A DNA stretch of 64,000 nucleotides, from NCBI GenBank assembly GCA_003343905.1, contig QAKI01000043.1, positions 266,569 through 330,568 of the forward strand, given 5' to 3'. This DNA comes from Subdoligranulum variabile. Lineage in GTDB: Bacteria > Bacillota > Clostridia > Oscillospirales > Ruminococcaceae. Position numbers and translations under genes: made by a program. The first letter of the stretch is position 1. Every line of letters begins with the position of its first letter. This document shows positions 25,051 to 34,179 of the stretch, piece after piece. Under the pieces are notes generated by a model. The model searched no databases, was not told the origin of the DNA, and saw nothing but the letters and a program-made list of their open reading frames with translations.

Positions 25051-25839
25051 ATGTCGAAAACCTTTTGTGTGGCAGGGCGCAGCCTGCGGCAGCAGGCCGC
25101 GGCCGATGCGCTGCGCGCGGCGGGCTACCGCGTGGTGGATGCGTCGGATGCTGCCTGGGCCGACTGGGTGCTGTTCCCGGCGGCGCAGCAGCGGATCAAC
25201 GACGAAACGGCGCGCATTCTGCAGGCGGTGCGCCCCGGCACGCTGCTGCTGGCCGGGCGTCCCGGCGCACCATTACAGCGGGCGGCCCGGGAAGCGGACC
25301 TGCCCCTGGTGGATTACTTTGCGTATCCGGAGCTGGAGGCCCTCAACGCCATCCCCACGGCGGAAGGCTGCCTGGCGCTGCTTTTGGAACTTCGCCGCCG
25401 CACCGTGTGGGAGAGCCGCTTTCTGGTGCTGGGCTACGGGCGGGTCGCCCGCGCGCTGGCGCAGCGGTTGGTTTTGTTGGGCGCGGAGGTGACGGTGGCG
25501 GCCCGCAGCGCGGAACAGCGGGCCGAAGCCCGGGGCGCGGGTTGCTGTGCCGAACCGCTGGACGCCCTGCCCGGCTGCCTGCCGCAGTTCGATACCGTCA
25601 TCAATACGATCCCCGCGCCGGTATTGCCCCGCGCGCTGCTGCAAAAGCTGCCGCGCGGGGCGCTGGTGGTCGATCTGGCCAGCAGTCCGGGCGGGGTGGA
25701 TTTCGCATCCGCAGAGCAGTTGGGCATCCGTGCGCAGTTGGCTTCGGCGCTGCCGGGGCGGTACGCGCCCTGTACGGCCGGTGCGCTGACCGCCCGGGCC
25801 GTGCTGCATCTGCTGCAAGACAGGGGGGAACCGGTATGA
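25051..25839 (+). CDS. dpaA: Dipicolinate synthase subunit A
   Basis: 262 residues. With DpaB it oxidises dihydrodipicolinate to dipicolinic acid, the calcium chelator of the spore core, in the mother cell. Seen: an N-terminal domain that ends YPELEALNAIPTAEGCLALL, diagnostic of DpaA, and an NAD(P)-binding Rossmann segment LVLGYGRVARALAQRL. The ATG at 25051 follows GGGGG. The stop overlaps the dpaB start by four bases (ATGA). It is preceded by a sigmaK-like promoter. Confidence 0.94.
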   Translation: MSKTFCVAGRSLRQQAAADALRAAGYRVVDASDAAWADWVLFPAAQQRINDETARILQAVRPGTLLLAGRPGAPLQRAAREADLPLVDYFAYPELEALNAIPTAEGCLALLLELRRRTVWESRFLVLGYGRVARALAQRLVLLGAEVTVAARSAEQRAEARGAGCCAEPLDALPGCLPQFDTVINTIPAPVLPRALLQKLPRGALVVDLASSPGGVDFASAEQLGIRAQLASALPGRYAPCTAGALTARAVLHLLQDRGEPV

Positions 25840-26429
25840 AGTGGGATCTGGACAGGGAAGCGCCGCGCACCGTAGCGTTTGCGCTGTGCGGCAGCTTTTG
25901 CAGTTTTTCGGCTGTATTGCCGCAGGTGGAGGCCCTTTGCAGCCGTGGGTGGAAGGTGCTGCCCATCCTCAGCGCCAGCGCCGCAACGCAGGACACGCGC
26001 TTCGGCACAGCCAGCGGGCTGCGGCAGACGTTGCGGGAGATGACTGGCCACGCGCCGCTCACGACCCTGCAGGAGGTGGAGCCGCTGGGCCCCCGGCATA
26101 TGGCCCAGGCGCTCGTGATCGCTCCGGCCACCGGCACCACGATGGCGCTGCTGGCGGCGGGGATCAGCTCCACCCCGGTGACGCTGGCGGCCAAAAGCCT
26201 GCTGCGTATCGGGCGGCCCGTGGTGCTGGCGCCGTCCACCAACGACGGGCTTTCGGGCAGCGCGCCGGCGCTGGCGACCCTGCTGCAGCGCCGCCACTAT
26301 TATTTTGTGCCCTTCGGACAGGATGACAGCTATAAAAAGCCGTGCAGCCTGAAAAGCGACTTCTCCCAACTGCCGGACGCGCTGGAAGGCGCGCTGCGCG
26401 GGGTGCAGGTCCAGCCGGTGCTGCTGTAA
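25836..26429 (+). CDS. dpaB: Dipicolinate synthase subunit B (flavoprotein)
   Basis: 197-residue flavoprotein-fold subunit of dipicolinate synthase. Seen: FALCGSFCSFSAVLPQVEAL at the N-terminus, the ATQDTRFGTA segment, and FGQDDSYKKPCSLKSDF near the C-terminus, all typical of SpoVFB. Translation is coupled to dpaA. A GC-rich hairpin with a T5 run ends the operon at about 26562. Confidence 0.94.
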   Translation: MKWDLDREAPRTVAFALCGSFCSFSAVLPQVEALCSRGWKVLPILSASAATQDTRFGTASGLRQTLREMTGHAPLTTLQEVEPLGPRHMAQALVIAPATGTTMALLAAGISSTPVTLAAKSLLRIGRPVVLAPSTNDGLSGSAPALATLLQRRHYYFVPFGQDDSYKKPCSLKSDFSQLPDALEGALRGVQVQPVLL

Positions 26430-26530
26430 AGGCGGGCATATCGGGCCGCGGACCTCAATATATAAAGTAGTAAGACAAACATGCACAGTAAAGCAGCGCG
26501 GCGCCGCAGGGCAGGACCCGGCGGCGCAGG

Positions 26531-26562
26531 GGCGCGGTGCGGGATGCGCCGCGCGCCTTTTT
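26531..26562 (+). terminator. Terminator after dpaB, inside the murA leader
   Basis: GGCGC (26531-26535) pairs with GCGCC (26553-26557) and GGTGC (26536-26540) with GCGCC (26546-26550), followed by TTTTT. Only 26 bases separate it from the murA ATG. Confidence 0.6.
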
Positions 26563-26588
26563 CCGTTGCGGTGCAAAAGGGGGCCATC

Positions 26589-27866
26589 ATGCAGACGATC
26601 ACGATTACCGGCGGGCATACCTTGCACGGGACCATACGACCGGCCGCCGCCAAAAACAGTGTGCTGCCGCTGCTGGCGGCCACCCTGCTGTGCGGCGGTC
26701 CGTGCTGCCTGCGCGGCGTGCCGGACCTGGCCGATGTGGATACCAGCCTGGCGCTGCTGCAGGCGGTGGGGGCCGGGGCGTCGCGCCACGGGCCGGACCT
26801 GTGTACGCTGCCGATACCGGCGGCCGCCCTCTGTGGCGAGATTCCGCCTGCGCTGGCGGGGGCCATGCGCAGTTCGGTGTTTTATCTGGCACCGCTGCTC
26901 TGCCGCGCGGGTATGGTGCGGCTGCCCCTGCCGGGCGGGTGCCGTCTTGGCCCCCGGCCGGTGGATATCCATCTGGCGGGGCTGGCGGCCATGGGGGCGC
27001 AGGTCGAACTGGAAGGCGAAGCCGTCACGCTGCGGCGCTTCGGCCCGCTGCGGGGCACGGACTTCACGCTGCGCCTGCCCAGCGTGGGGGCCACGGCCAC
27101 GCTGCTGATGGCGGCCTGCTGCGCCATGGGCACCACGGTGCTGCGGGGCGCGGCCTGTGAGCCGGAAGTCTGCGACCTGGCGCGGTTTTTGCGCGCCTGC
27201 GGGGCACAGATCACCGGCGAGGGCACGCCGGTCATCGTCGTGCGGGGGCGGCAGACCTTGAACGGCGTCGCCTATACGCCGGTGCCGGACCGCATCGCCG
27301 CGGCCACCTATGCGGCGGCGGTGGCGGCCGCGGGCGGGCAGATCACGGTGAACGGCTGCGCGCCGCGCTACTACCGCGCGTTTTTGGACTTTTTGCAAAG
27401 CTGCGGCGTGGAGGTGCGCCCCGGCGCGGATACGGTGGAACTGGCCCGCGACCCGGACCGGCCCCTGCGCGGCGGGCAGCATCTGTATGCCAACGCCTGG
27501 CCCGCCTTCGCCACCGATACCGCGCCCCTGGCCGCCGCCGTGCTGCTGGAGGCCGAAGGCCCCAGCGAGATCTACGACCACCTGTTCGCCAACCGCTTTT
27601 CCTGCGCGGAAGGGTTCGCGGCCATGGGGGCGGACTGCACGGCCAGGGGGCGCATGCTGCGCATCGCGGGCGGGGCGCGGCTGCATTCGGCCCGTGTCAC
27701 GGCGCCGGACCTGCGGGGCGGGGCGGCGCTGCTGGTGGCCGCGCTGGCGGCGCGGGGCACGACCGTTCTGCGGGACCCCGGGCATATCCGGCGCGGCTAT
27801 GCGGACCTGCCCGGCGACCTGGCGCGGCTGGGCGGGCAGTGCATCCGCCAGCAGGCCGGCGAATAA
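26589..27866 (+). CDS. murA: UDP-N-acetylglucosamine 1-carboxyvinyltransferase (MurA family)
   Basis: 425 residues. First committed step of peptidoglycan synthesis: transfer of enolpyruvate from PEP to UDP-GlcNAc. K22-N23 in AAKNSVLP, the PEP-reactive Cys118 in PGGCRLGPRPVDIH, and the distal HIRRGY arginine are all present, so it should be active and fosfomycin-sensitive. The ATG at 26589 is preceded by AAAAGGGGG; in-frame codons upstream lie in the leader. It is somewhat divergent and many Firmicutes have two MurA genes, so whether this is the main enzyme cannot be decided. It sits between dpaAB and ftsZ. Confidence 0.88.
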   Translation: MQTITITGGHTLHGTIRPAAAKNSVLPLLAATLLCGGPCCLRGVPDLADVDTSLALLQAVGAGASRHGPDLCTLPIPAAALCGEIPPALAGAMRSSVFYLAPLLCRAGMVRLPLPGGCRLGPRPVDIHLAGLAAMGAQVELEGEAVTLRRFGPLRGTDFTLRLPSVGATATLLMAACCAMGTTVLRGAACEPEVCDLARFLRACGAQITGEGTPVIVVRGRQTLNGVAYTPVPDRIAAATYAAAVAAAGGQITVNGCAPRYYRAFLDFLQSCGVEVRPGADTVELARDPDRPLRGGQHLYANAWPAFATDTAPLAAAVLLEAEGPSEIYDHLFANRFSCAEGFAAMGADCTARGRMLRIAGGARLHSARVTAPDLRGGAALLVAALAARGTTVLRDPGHIRRGYADLPGDLARLGGQCIRQQAGE

Positions 27867-27974
27867 AGGCGATAAAATTCTACGTTTGTACCAAAGAATT
27901 TGCCCATACCCCCTGATCACTTGGTGGAACTTGCAGACGCGGCGGCATTTTTTTGCGATTTTTCTTTGCGGGTA

Positions 27975-28003
27975 TTGAAATTGTGCGGGAAATTTGTTAT
28001 CCT
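27975..28003 (+). promoter_or_regulatory. Promoter of ftsZ
   Basis: TTGAAA (27975-27980), 17 bases, TATCCT (27998-28003). About 100 bases of leader follow before the ftsZ ATG. Confidence 0.55.
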
Positions 28004-28103
28004 AATAGACAGTTATAGGTAAAAAATCACGGGTCAGTGCGCCCATTTTGGGACTGCACGTGACAGATCCGCTGACACTTTCACACTTTAGGGGGATACA
28101 CAC

Positions 28104-29324
28104 ATGGCATTCGTTCTCGACGAAGAAATGCAAAATGTGACCAATATCAAGGTCATCGGCGTAGGCGGTGGCGGCGGCAACGCTGTCAACCGCATGGTGG
28201 AGTCCGGTCTGTCGGGGGTCGAGTTCGTTGCGATGAACACCGACCAGCAGGCACTGCTCAACTCCAAAGCTACGCAGAAGGTCCAGCTGGGCGCCAAGCT
28301 CACCAAAGGCCGCGGCGCCGGTGCGGACCCCGAGGTCGGCCAGCGTGCCGCCGAAGAAAGCAAGGACGAGATTTCCAACGCGCTGAAGGGCGCGCAGATG
28401 GTCTTTATCACCGCCGGTATGGGCGGCGGCACCGGCACGGGCGCCGCGCCCGTGGTGGCGGAGACTGCCCATGACCTGGGCATCCTGACCGTCGGCATCG
28501 TGACCAAGCCCTTCGCCTTTGAAGGCAAGCGCAAGATGAGCCTGGCGGAGCAGGGCATCGCTTCCCTGATGATGCACGTGGACTCTCTGATCGTCATTCC
28601 CAACGAGCGTCTGAAGCTCATCAGCCAGGAGCGCATCACCCTGATGAACGCCTTTGAGGCGGCCGACAACGTGCTGCGCCAGGGCGTCGAGAGCATCTCC
28701 AGCCTGATCAACATCCCGGCTTTCATCAACCTGGACTTCGCGGACGTGCGTTCCATCATGAAGGACGCCGGCTTCGCCCACATGGGCGTCGGCGTCGCCA
28801 AGGGCGCCGGCAAGGCGGAGAACGCGGCCAAGGCGGCCATCTCCAGCCCGCTGCTGGAGACCAGCATCGCCGGTGCGCGCGGCGTCATCATCAACATCAC
28901 GTCCAGCCCCGACATCGGCCTGGACGATGTGGAGACCGCCGCTTCCATGATCACCCAGTCCGCCCATCCCGATGCCAACATCATCTGGGGTACTGCCTTT
29001 GATGAGCGCCTGAGCGACGAGATGAGCATTACCGTCGTGGCCACCGGCTTCGAGAGCACGCCGGAGATCGACGAGCCCATCCAGGCCCATGTGGACGCCA
29101 AGCGCGCCGCCACGACCCAGCCCGCCGAGGCTGCGCAGCCGGCTGAGCCTGCCAAACCCGCCGCGCCGGACATCAACCCTGTGATGCCCAACCCCATCTT
29201 TACCCAGTCCTTCAGCACGGGCGTGGATACCCCTGTGGGCACCAGCGCCAGCGCGCCGGAGGAAGAGGAGGATGACGGCGATTATTTCGACGACCTGCTC
29301 AGCATCTTGAACAAGCGTTCCTGA
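28104..29324 (+). CDS. ftsZ: Cell division protein FtsZ
   Basis: Tubulin-like GTPase that forms the Z ring; 406 residues. Seen: NIKVIGVGGGGGNAVNRM at the N-terminus, the tubulin signature GGGTGTGAAPVVAE near residue 110, and a T7-like NLDFADVRSIM. The C-terminal linker is Pro/Ala-rich (about 330-385) and ends in the short conserved tail DDLLSILNKRS, which binds FtsA/SepF-type partners. ftsA and ftsQ are not adjacent. The DivIVA-like gene follows after 34 bases. Confidence 0.97.
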   Translation: MAFVLDEEMQNVTNIKVIGVGGGGGNAVNRMVESGLSGVEFVAMNTDQQALLNSKATQKVQLGAKLTKGRGAGADPEVGQRAAEESKDEISNALKGAQMVFITAGMGGGTGTGAAPVVAETAHDLGILTVGIVTKPFAFEGKRKMSLAEQGIASLMMHVDSLIVIPNERLKLISQERITLMNAFEAADNVLRQGVESISSLINIPAFINLDFADVRSIMKDAGFAHMGVGVAKGAGKAENAAKAAISSPLLETSIAGARGVIINITSSPDIGLDDVETAASMITQSAHPDANIIWGTAFDERLSDEMSITVVATGFESTPEIDEPIQAHVDAKRAATTQPAEAAQPAEPAKPAAPDINPVMPNPIFTQSFSTGVDTPVGTSASAPEEEEDDGDYFDDLLSILNKRS

Positions 29325-29358
29325 TTTTTCCATTTGCCGCGAGAGGATGTAAAACGCC

Positions 29359-30348
29359 ATGCCATCTGATACAAAAAGCATTCAGGAACGGGGCTTCCGC
29401 TCCGAATGGATGGGATTCAATAAAAACGATGTGCTGGCCTACATGAACGCGCTGGCCGACGAAAGCCAGCAGCGCCAAATGGAGTACGAGCAGAAGCTGC
29501 ACAAACTCGAATCCGAACTGGAATCGCTGCGCCGGGCGCGCAGTGACTCCGACAGTCATATCGCGGCGCTGCAGGCCGAGGTGGACGCGGCCAACCAGCG
29601 CGCGGACGCAGCGGAGACCAAGTGCCGCGAGGGGGAGGACCAGCTGGAGGCCCTGCAAAAGCAGGTGGATACATACCAGACCGGCCAGCAGGAAAGCCAG
29701 AAGAACGCCAATATCTGGCAGTTGAAGTGCCATGACCTGCAGCAGCAGGTGGAAGATCTGCAAAAGCAGTTGACCACCGCAAGGCAGGCGGGCACGGCGG
29801 CCGCCCCCACGCCGGACGCGATCCGGGAAGCGCGGATGGAAGCCTGCAAAATTTTGGCCGACGCGCAGCTCTACGCCGAAAGCGCAGAAAAAGAACTGAA
29901 ACAGCAGGCCGACACCCAGAAAAGCCGCATGGCGGAAAACGCCCGCGGCATCGCGGCCGGTGTCATGTTGGTGCGGGACCGTCTGGCCCGGGTGGACCAG
30001 CGGCTGAGCGCCGCCGCCCTGGACCTGGACGGGCTGACCCAGGCCATCTACAAGGCTTTGGATGATACTGAAGCCGAGTTGAAGGAACTGGGCACCGAAA
30101 TGCGCGATTTCGCCCAGGGCAACCCCGAATGGGCGGCCCCTGAAGCGGAAATGCCCGAACCGCCGGCTGCCCCCAAACCTGCCGCGCCCCAGTTCCGGGT
30201 CAAGGCGACCGCGCAGCCGGTGCGTTCCCATCGCGCCGCGCCGCCCCCGCCCAAACCCGGCAGCCGCAGGCTGCGCAATGCGCGGCATCCCATCTCCCAG
30301 ATGCTTCAGGACGAGATCGACAAGATCCACGACCAGGAGCAGGGGTGA
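29359..30348 (+). CDS. DivIVA-domain coiled-coil protein
   Basis: 329 residues. The N-terminal segment RGFRSEWMGFNKNDVLAYMN resembles the membrane-curvature-binding start of DivIVA/GpsB. A long coiled coil rich in Glu, Gln and Ala follows (about 35-150), then a second helical region (155-250) and a Pro/Ala-rich, basic tail. It probably organises septal or polar wall synthesis next to FtsZ. It does not match DivIVA closely over its full length, so it may be a lineage-specific septal protein. Confidence 0.75.
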   Translation: MPSDTKSIQERGFRSEWMGFNKNDVLAYMNALADESQQRQMEYEQKLHKLESELESLRRARSDSDSHIAALQAEVDAANQRADAAETKCREGEDQLEALQKQVDTYQTGQQESQKNANIWQLKCHDLQQQVEDLQKQLTTARQAGTAAAPTPDAIREARMEACKILADAQLYAESAEKELKQQADTQKSRMAENARGIAAGVMLVRDRLARVDQRLSAAALDLDGLTQAIYKALDDTEAELKELGTEMRDFAQGNPEWAAPEAEMPEPPAAPKPAAPQFRVKATAQPVRSHRAAPPPPKPGSRRLRNARHPISQMLQDEIDKIHDQEQG

Positions 30349-30369
30349 GGACTATATTTCAGCACAAAA

Positions 30370-30400
30370 CCGTCCCGGCTTTGACCGGGGCGGCTTTTTT
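30370..30400 (+). terminator. Terminator after the DivIVA-like gene
   Basis: CCGTCCCGG (30370-30378) pairs with CCGGGGCGG (30385-30393, one G-U), followed by C and six T. Confidence 0.9.
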
Positions 30401-30482
30401 GTGTTTTTTTCGGCGTTTTTTGTAAGAATCCGTTTCCAGGATTTGTTTACCAGAATGAAGGGATTCCAAAGGAGGAGATGGT

Positions 30483-31037
30483 ATGAACAGCATCGTCACG
30501 CCCAGTCTGGCCCAGGCAATCCTGACAGACCCGGAAACGGGGCTGCACTGGGCCATGCGGGACTATGCCGCGCTGGTCCGGGGCATTCTGCGGCGCATCC
30601 TTCCCGGTAGGGAACATGATGTGGAAGAATGTATGGCCGATGTGTTTGTGGCGCTGTGGCGCAACGCCGGGAAGATCCGCGACGGGCAGATCCCGGTGCG
30701 GGCCTGGCTGATCGTTACGGCGCGCAACATGGGCATCAACCGCTACCGCGCCCTGAGCCGCCGGGAAGAAGTGCCCCTGACCGACGAAATGGCGCGTACC
30801 CTGGCCGACCTGCCGCCGGAGACCGGGGGCGAAGCCACCGACCTGGTGGGGGCGCTGGTGGCCGCCATGGGGCCGCCCGACCGGGAAATTTTCCTGCGAA
30901 AATATTATCTGATGCAGTCCAGCAAGGAGATCGCGTCCGCGCTGGGCCTGAGCGTAGCCAACGTGAATACCCGCCTGTGCCGCGGCCGGGACCGGCTGCG
31001 CATCCAACTGCGTGAAGGAGGAATCACCCATGTATGA
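30483..31037 (+). CDS. ECF-type RNA polymerase sigma factor
   Basis: 184 residues with region 2 (EHDVEECMADVFVALWRNAG) and region 4 (REIFLRKYYLMQSSKEIASA then LGLSVANVNTRL) of sigma-70. AAAGGAGGAG precedes the ATG. The neighbouring gene, which overlaps it by 8 bases, encodes a single-pass membrane protein of the DUF4179 type, the usual partner of this sigma class; the pair probably responds to an envelope signal. No obvious autoregulated promoter was found upstream. Confidence 0.88.
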   Translation: MNSIVTPSLAQAILTDPETGLHWAMRDYAALVRGILRRILPGREHDVEECMADVFVALWRNAGKIRDGQIPVRAWLIVTARNMGINRYRALSRREEVPLTDEMARTLADLPPETGGEATDLVGALVAAMGPPDREIFLRKYYLMQSSKEIASALGLSVANVNTRLCRGRDRLRIQLREGGITHV

Positions 31038-32223
31038 CGAGCATGATCTGATGCAGGAATTGAACGACCTGCCTTGCGGGTCGGAGCCCCTTACCGGCGC
31101 AGAGATGGACCGTCTGACCCGCACGGTGGTGGGCCGCGTAAAGCGCGCCGAAAAGCGCCGCCACAGCCGCCGGGCACGGCACCGCTGGGCGGCCGTTGGC
31201 AAGGTGCTGGCCGGCGGCGCGGCCTGCGCGCTGCTGCTGGTGGGGATCAACGGCGTCAACCCCGCCCTGGCGGAAGGGCTGCCCCTTCTGGGCAATGTGT
31301 TCGCCTACATCAATGAACAGCCCAAAGCCTGGCTGCAGAGCGACCAGGTGAGCGGCTACGCCCAGCCTGCCCAGCTACAGGCGGAGAACGCCCCCGAATC
31401 CCAGCCGGGGGAAGCCCCCCAGGCGATGCTGGCCCAGCAGGACGGGGATGCCGGGATAGCGGGACGTGCTGCCCCGGAAACCTATACACTCAGCCTGCGC
31501 CAGATCTACTGCGATGAACTGTATCTGCGGGTGGGCCTGGTCCTGACGGCGGAGGATGACAGCCTGGCCGGTTTCGACGCCGTGACCATCGACCCGCCGC
31601 TGCTGGACGAAACGGCCACCGAAGCGGAAGCCAACGCCCTGTACGGCGGCGTGACCCTCAACGGGCAGCCCGTCTCCTGCGACATGCTGCCCCGCTTCAG
31701 CAAGCAGGACGACCACACCTTCGTCTGCGAACTGGACTATGACCTGGCGGGCTATACCGGCAATACGCAGGATATGCAGGCGGAGATCACGCTGTCCGAT
31801 CTGGTGGGGGTCGTGTACAGCGGGGAAGGCGAGCCGCAGCAGACCCCGCTGAACGGCATTTACGCGCTGTCCTTTACGGCGTCGGCAAACGAGACCCTCA
31901 CCCGGACGGGAACTTTCAGCGCGGGGAGCCAAAACGGCATAACGCTGCAAAGCGTCGCCGCAACGCCCGGCGAGACCTGCGTGACCTATTCCGTCGCCCC
32001 GCAGGAGAACGGCGTGAGTCCGGCTTTGCAGGTGTTCACCGCGGACGGCGCCAGCCTGGAACCTGCCAAAGAACTGCGCACTGAGGAGGGGGGGACGTCG
32101 GTGTTCCGTGCCTATCTGGACGCGGCGCCCGAGGGCGCGGCGGAACTGACCGTCCGCTTCGTGGATAAAAACCGCGAGGACCTGCCCCTGCTGGCCGAGT
32201 GGACGGTGACGCTGCCCCGGTAA
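31030..32223 (+). CDS. DUF4179-type membrane protein, putative anti-sigma factor
   Basis: 397 residues. A cytoplasmic N-terminal part (about 1-50) with a basic stretch is followed by one membrane helix (about 54-73) and a large outer domain with beta-rich, immunoglobulin-like segments. The family is found next to ECF sigma genes and is thought to hold the sigma factor at the membrane. The ATG at 31030, with GAAGGAGG before it, overlaps the sigma gene stop, so the two proteins are probably made together. The helix is followed closely by NPALAEGLPLLGNVFAYI, a segment common in this family. Confidence 0.8.
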   Translation: MYDEHDLMQELNDLPCGSEPLTGAEMDRLTRTVVGRVKRAEKRRHSRRARHRWAAVGKVLAGGAACALLLVGINGVNPALAEGLPLLGNVFAYINEQPKAWLQSDQVSGYAQPAQLQAENAPESQPGEAPQAMLAQQDGDAGIAGRAAPETYTLSLRQIYCDELYLRVGLVLTAEDDSLAGFDAVTIDPPLLDETATEAEANALYGGVTLNGQPVSCDMLPRFSKQDDHTFVCELDYDLAGYTGNTQDMQAEITLSDLVGVVYSGEGEPQQTPLNGIYALSFTASANETLTRTGTFSAGSQNGITLQSVAATPGETCVTYSVAPQENGVSPALQVFTADGASLEPAKELRTEEGGTSVFRAYLDAAPEGAAELTVRFVDKNREDLPLLAEWTVTLPR

Positions 32224-32239
32224 AGCCTGATAAACAAAG

Positions 32240-32271
32240 ATCTGCCCCGCCGGGAACCCGGCGGGGCAGAT
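32240..32271. terminator. Bidirectional terminator
   Basis: A 15-bp perfect stem (32240-32254 with 32257-32271) lies between two convergent genes. T-rich sequence follows mainly on the minus strand. Confidence 0.75.
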
Positions 32272-32283
32272 TGGCTTGGAGGG

Positions 32284-32886
32284 CTATTTGCTTTTGGGGT
32301 GGCCGTTTTCCACGCTGCTGGTGCCCTGTTCCATCAGGTAGGTGGCAGTCAGGTCGGCGATGTGCAGCTTGACCGCCAGCGGGTAGGTGTTGTAGGCGTC
32401 GCTGACGGCAAAACTGCCGCCGCGCACCGCGTCGTCAAAACCGCCCATGTGCCAGCGGATGGCCACGGCCTCCGCCGTTTTCAGCCGCATGAAATGTTCG
32501 ATCAGGTACACGCTCTTCTCGCCGTGGCCGTAGGGCAACTGGTCCGCCACCTGGTAGAAGGGGACTTTCTCCCACTGGCCGGTGGCGTCGTTTTTCACGT
32601 TGCGGGTGCTGACCTTGTAAAAATTGGCTTTGCACAGGTCGTGCAGCAGCCCGCAGATGGCGTAGCTTTCGGCGTTCTCGCCCTCGGTGAAAAAGTGCTG
32701 CATCATGGCGTGGTAAACGTTGATGCTGTGCATGACCAGCCCGTACTCGCAGGCCCCGTGGAAACGGGTGGAGGCGGGCGCGGTGAAAAAGTCCGTCGTT
32801 TCCAGCCAGTTCAGCAGGCGGTCGGCGCCGGGGCGGGTGATGTTTTTGGTGTAGATCTCCACAAATTGGGCGTGGTAGTCTTCCAT
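32284..32886 (-). CDS. HD-domain protein
   Basis: 200-residue putative metal-dependent phosphohydrolase. The HD signature is seen as HGACEYGLVMHSINVYHAM followed by GLLHDLCKANFY, and a later YGHGEKSV. Substrates of such proteins range from nucleotides to dinucleotide messengers; none can be named here. The ATG follows GAGGCAG, 7 bases after the stop of the PC4-like gene, so the two form an operon. Confidence 0.8.
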   Translation of the reverse strand: MEDYHAQFVEIYTKNITRPGADRLLNWLETTDFFTAPASTRFHGACEYGLVMHSINVYHAMMQHFFTEGENAESYAICGLLHDLCKANFYKVSTRNVKNDATGQWEKVPFYQVADQLPYGHGEKSVYLIEHFMRLKTAEAVAIRWHMGGFDDAVRGGSFAVSDAYNTYPLAVKLHIADLTATYLMEQGTSSVENGHPKSK

Positions 32887-32893
32887 GGCTGCC

Positions 32894-33115
32894 TCACAGT
32901 TCCAGATCGTTGAGGATGTCCCGCAGGGATTTCAGTTCCTCCGCCGTCAGGCTGATGCCCTTCGCCATGCGGCTGCCGTCGGGGGACCAGTCGCGGATGT
33001 CGTACTTCGGGGGATTGCCGTTCCAGCTGATCATATTGAGCTGGCGCTCCCAGCCCCGTGCGTTGGTGGAAAGCACCGCGATGCGTTCGGTGATCTCGTA
33101 GGTAAATTCTGCCAT
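32894..33115 (-). CDS. YdbC-type PC4-like protein
   Basis: 73 residues. The short protein contains the PC4/YdbC core, with GWERQLNMISWNGNPPKYDI, DWSPDGSRMAKGISLTAEEL and a C-terminal helix. Members of this fold bind single-stranded DNA and act as transcription or repair cofactors. It is the first gene of a unit with the HD protein. Confidence 0.85.
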   Translation of the reverse strand: MAEFTYEITERIAVLSTNARGWERQLNMISWNGNPPKYDIRDWSPDGSRMAKGISLTAEELKSLRDILNDLEL

Positions 33116-33198
33116 ACAGCAAAAACTCCTTTCATATACATATACAGGTCTTGCAACATCATAGCCGATTCACCGGCAAAATGCAAGAGCCGAAATGC

Positions 33199-34140
33199 TC
33201 ATTCTTCCATCCGCACGGCCAGCAGGGCAAAGCGGGTGTCGGTGTTGGGGCGGTGGTCGCCGCAGGTGGAAAGGATCAAAAGCTGCTGCCCGTATTCCGG
33301 CCGCACGCCGGTATCGTACAGCGCCAGGTCCAGGATGGCGTCCACCCGCTGCTCCCATTCCAGCTTGTTGTCCGCGTCGAAGAAGGTGTAGTAGGGCAGT
33401 TCGTCAGCCCCCAGCGTGGTATCCAGCGCGGCAACGATCTGCCAGGTTCCGGCTTCGTAGATCGTGTCAAAGGTGAAGGTCGGGTGTTCGCGCCAGAAGG
33501 CTTCCTCCCGGTAGCGGGTCAGGCAGCCGAACATGGAACCGTCGCTCATGTTGTGGCCGTAGATCAGCCAGTCGGCGGTCGGGTCCTCCGGCGCGATGGA
33601 ACACCGTTCGTCCAAAAACAGCGTGCCGCCGGTGGCGTAGTAGCCGTCAAAGCCCCGGCGCAGGTAGTATTCGTTGTCGCCGGGGGTCTGCACCACCGGC
33701 AGGTCAATATCGGCCCCCTCGACCCGCAGCCAGCCCACCAGGTCGGTGTTCTCCTCGTACAGTTCCCGGTAGGCGGGCAGCACGCGGGCGGTCTGGGACG
33801 GCGCGGGGGTGGGCGCGGCTTCCGGCGTGGCGCGGGCGTCCGCGTCGGCGGCTTCGGTCTGGGCCAGGGCATCCCGTGTGGCAGATACCGGCTGTACGGT
33901 CACGCGGGCGCTCTCCCCGGTAGCGGTCTGGGCCGCGGCGGGAAGAACGGCGGGCGGTTCGGGTTGCCCGCCGCGGAAGACCGTCTGCCGTACCAGCAGC
34001 GCGGCGGCCAGCAGCAGTACCACGGCGCCGGCCCGGCGCAGGCGGCGGGCATGGCGGCGCTGTTTGGCGCGCAGCCCGGTGCGGGCCGCAAAAGGATAGT
34101 AGGCGGTATCGCCATGCAGTCTGCGGTATCGTTTCGCCAT
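33199..34140 (-). CDS. srtB: Class B sortase
   Basis: 313-residue transpeptidase that links surface proteins to the wall. The N-terminus is basic with one membrane helix (about 37-52), followed by a Pro/Thr/Ala linker to about 110. The catalytic triad is the His in YGHNMSDGSMFG (about 196), Cys293 in ILSTCG and Arg303 in RFALLAV, arranged as in class B. Its ATG follows GGGAGG. The probable substrate is the small protein encoded just upstream, separated by a terminator, so the two genes may be transcribed at different levels. Confidence 0.92.
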   Translation of the reverse strand: MAKRYRRLHGDTAYYPFAARTGLRAKQRRHARRLRRAGAVVLLLAAALLVRQTVFRGGQPEPPAVLPAAAQTATGESARVTVQPVSATRDALAQTEAADADARATPEAAPTPAPSQTARVLPAYRELYEENTDLVGWLRVEGADIDLPVVQTPGDNEYYLRRGFDGYYATGGTLFLDERCSIAPEDPTADWLIYGHNMSDGSMFGCLTRYREEAFWREHPTFTFDTIYEAGTWQIVAALDTTLGADELPYYTFFDADNKLEWEQRVDAILDLALYDTGVRPEYGQQLLILSTCGDHRPNTDTRFALLAVRMEE

Positions 34141-34179
34141 CGGCGTGATTCACCTCCCTGCCCGCCGGGCACAAAATAA

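Noticed and set aside
26481..26588. N-terminal extension of MurA from an ATG at 26481
   Set aside because: It is Arg/Ala/Gly-rich, covers the terminator hairpin, and MurA begins normally at 26589, where a ribosome site precedes the ATG.
25434..27920. Long minus-strand frame opposite dpaAB and murA
   Set aside because: Shadow of three well-supported plus-strand genes; the translation has no domain.
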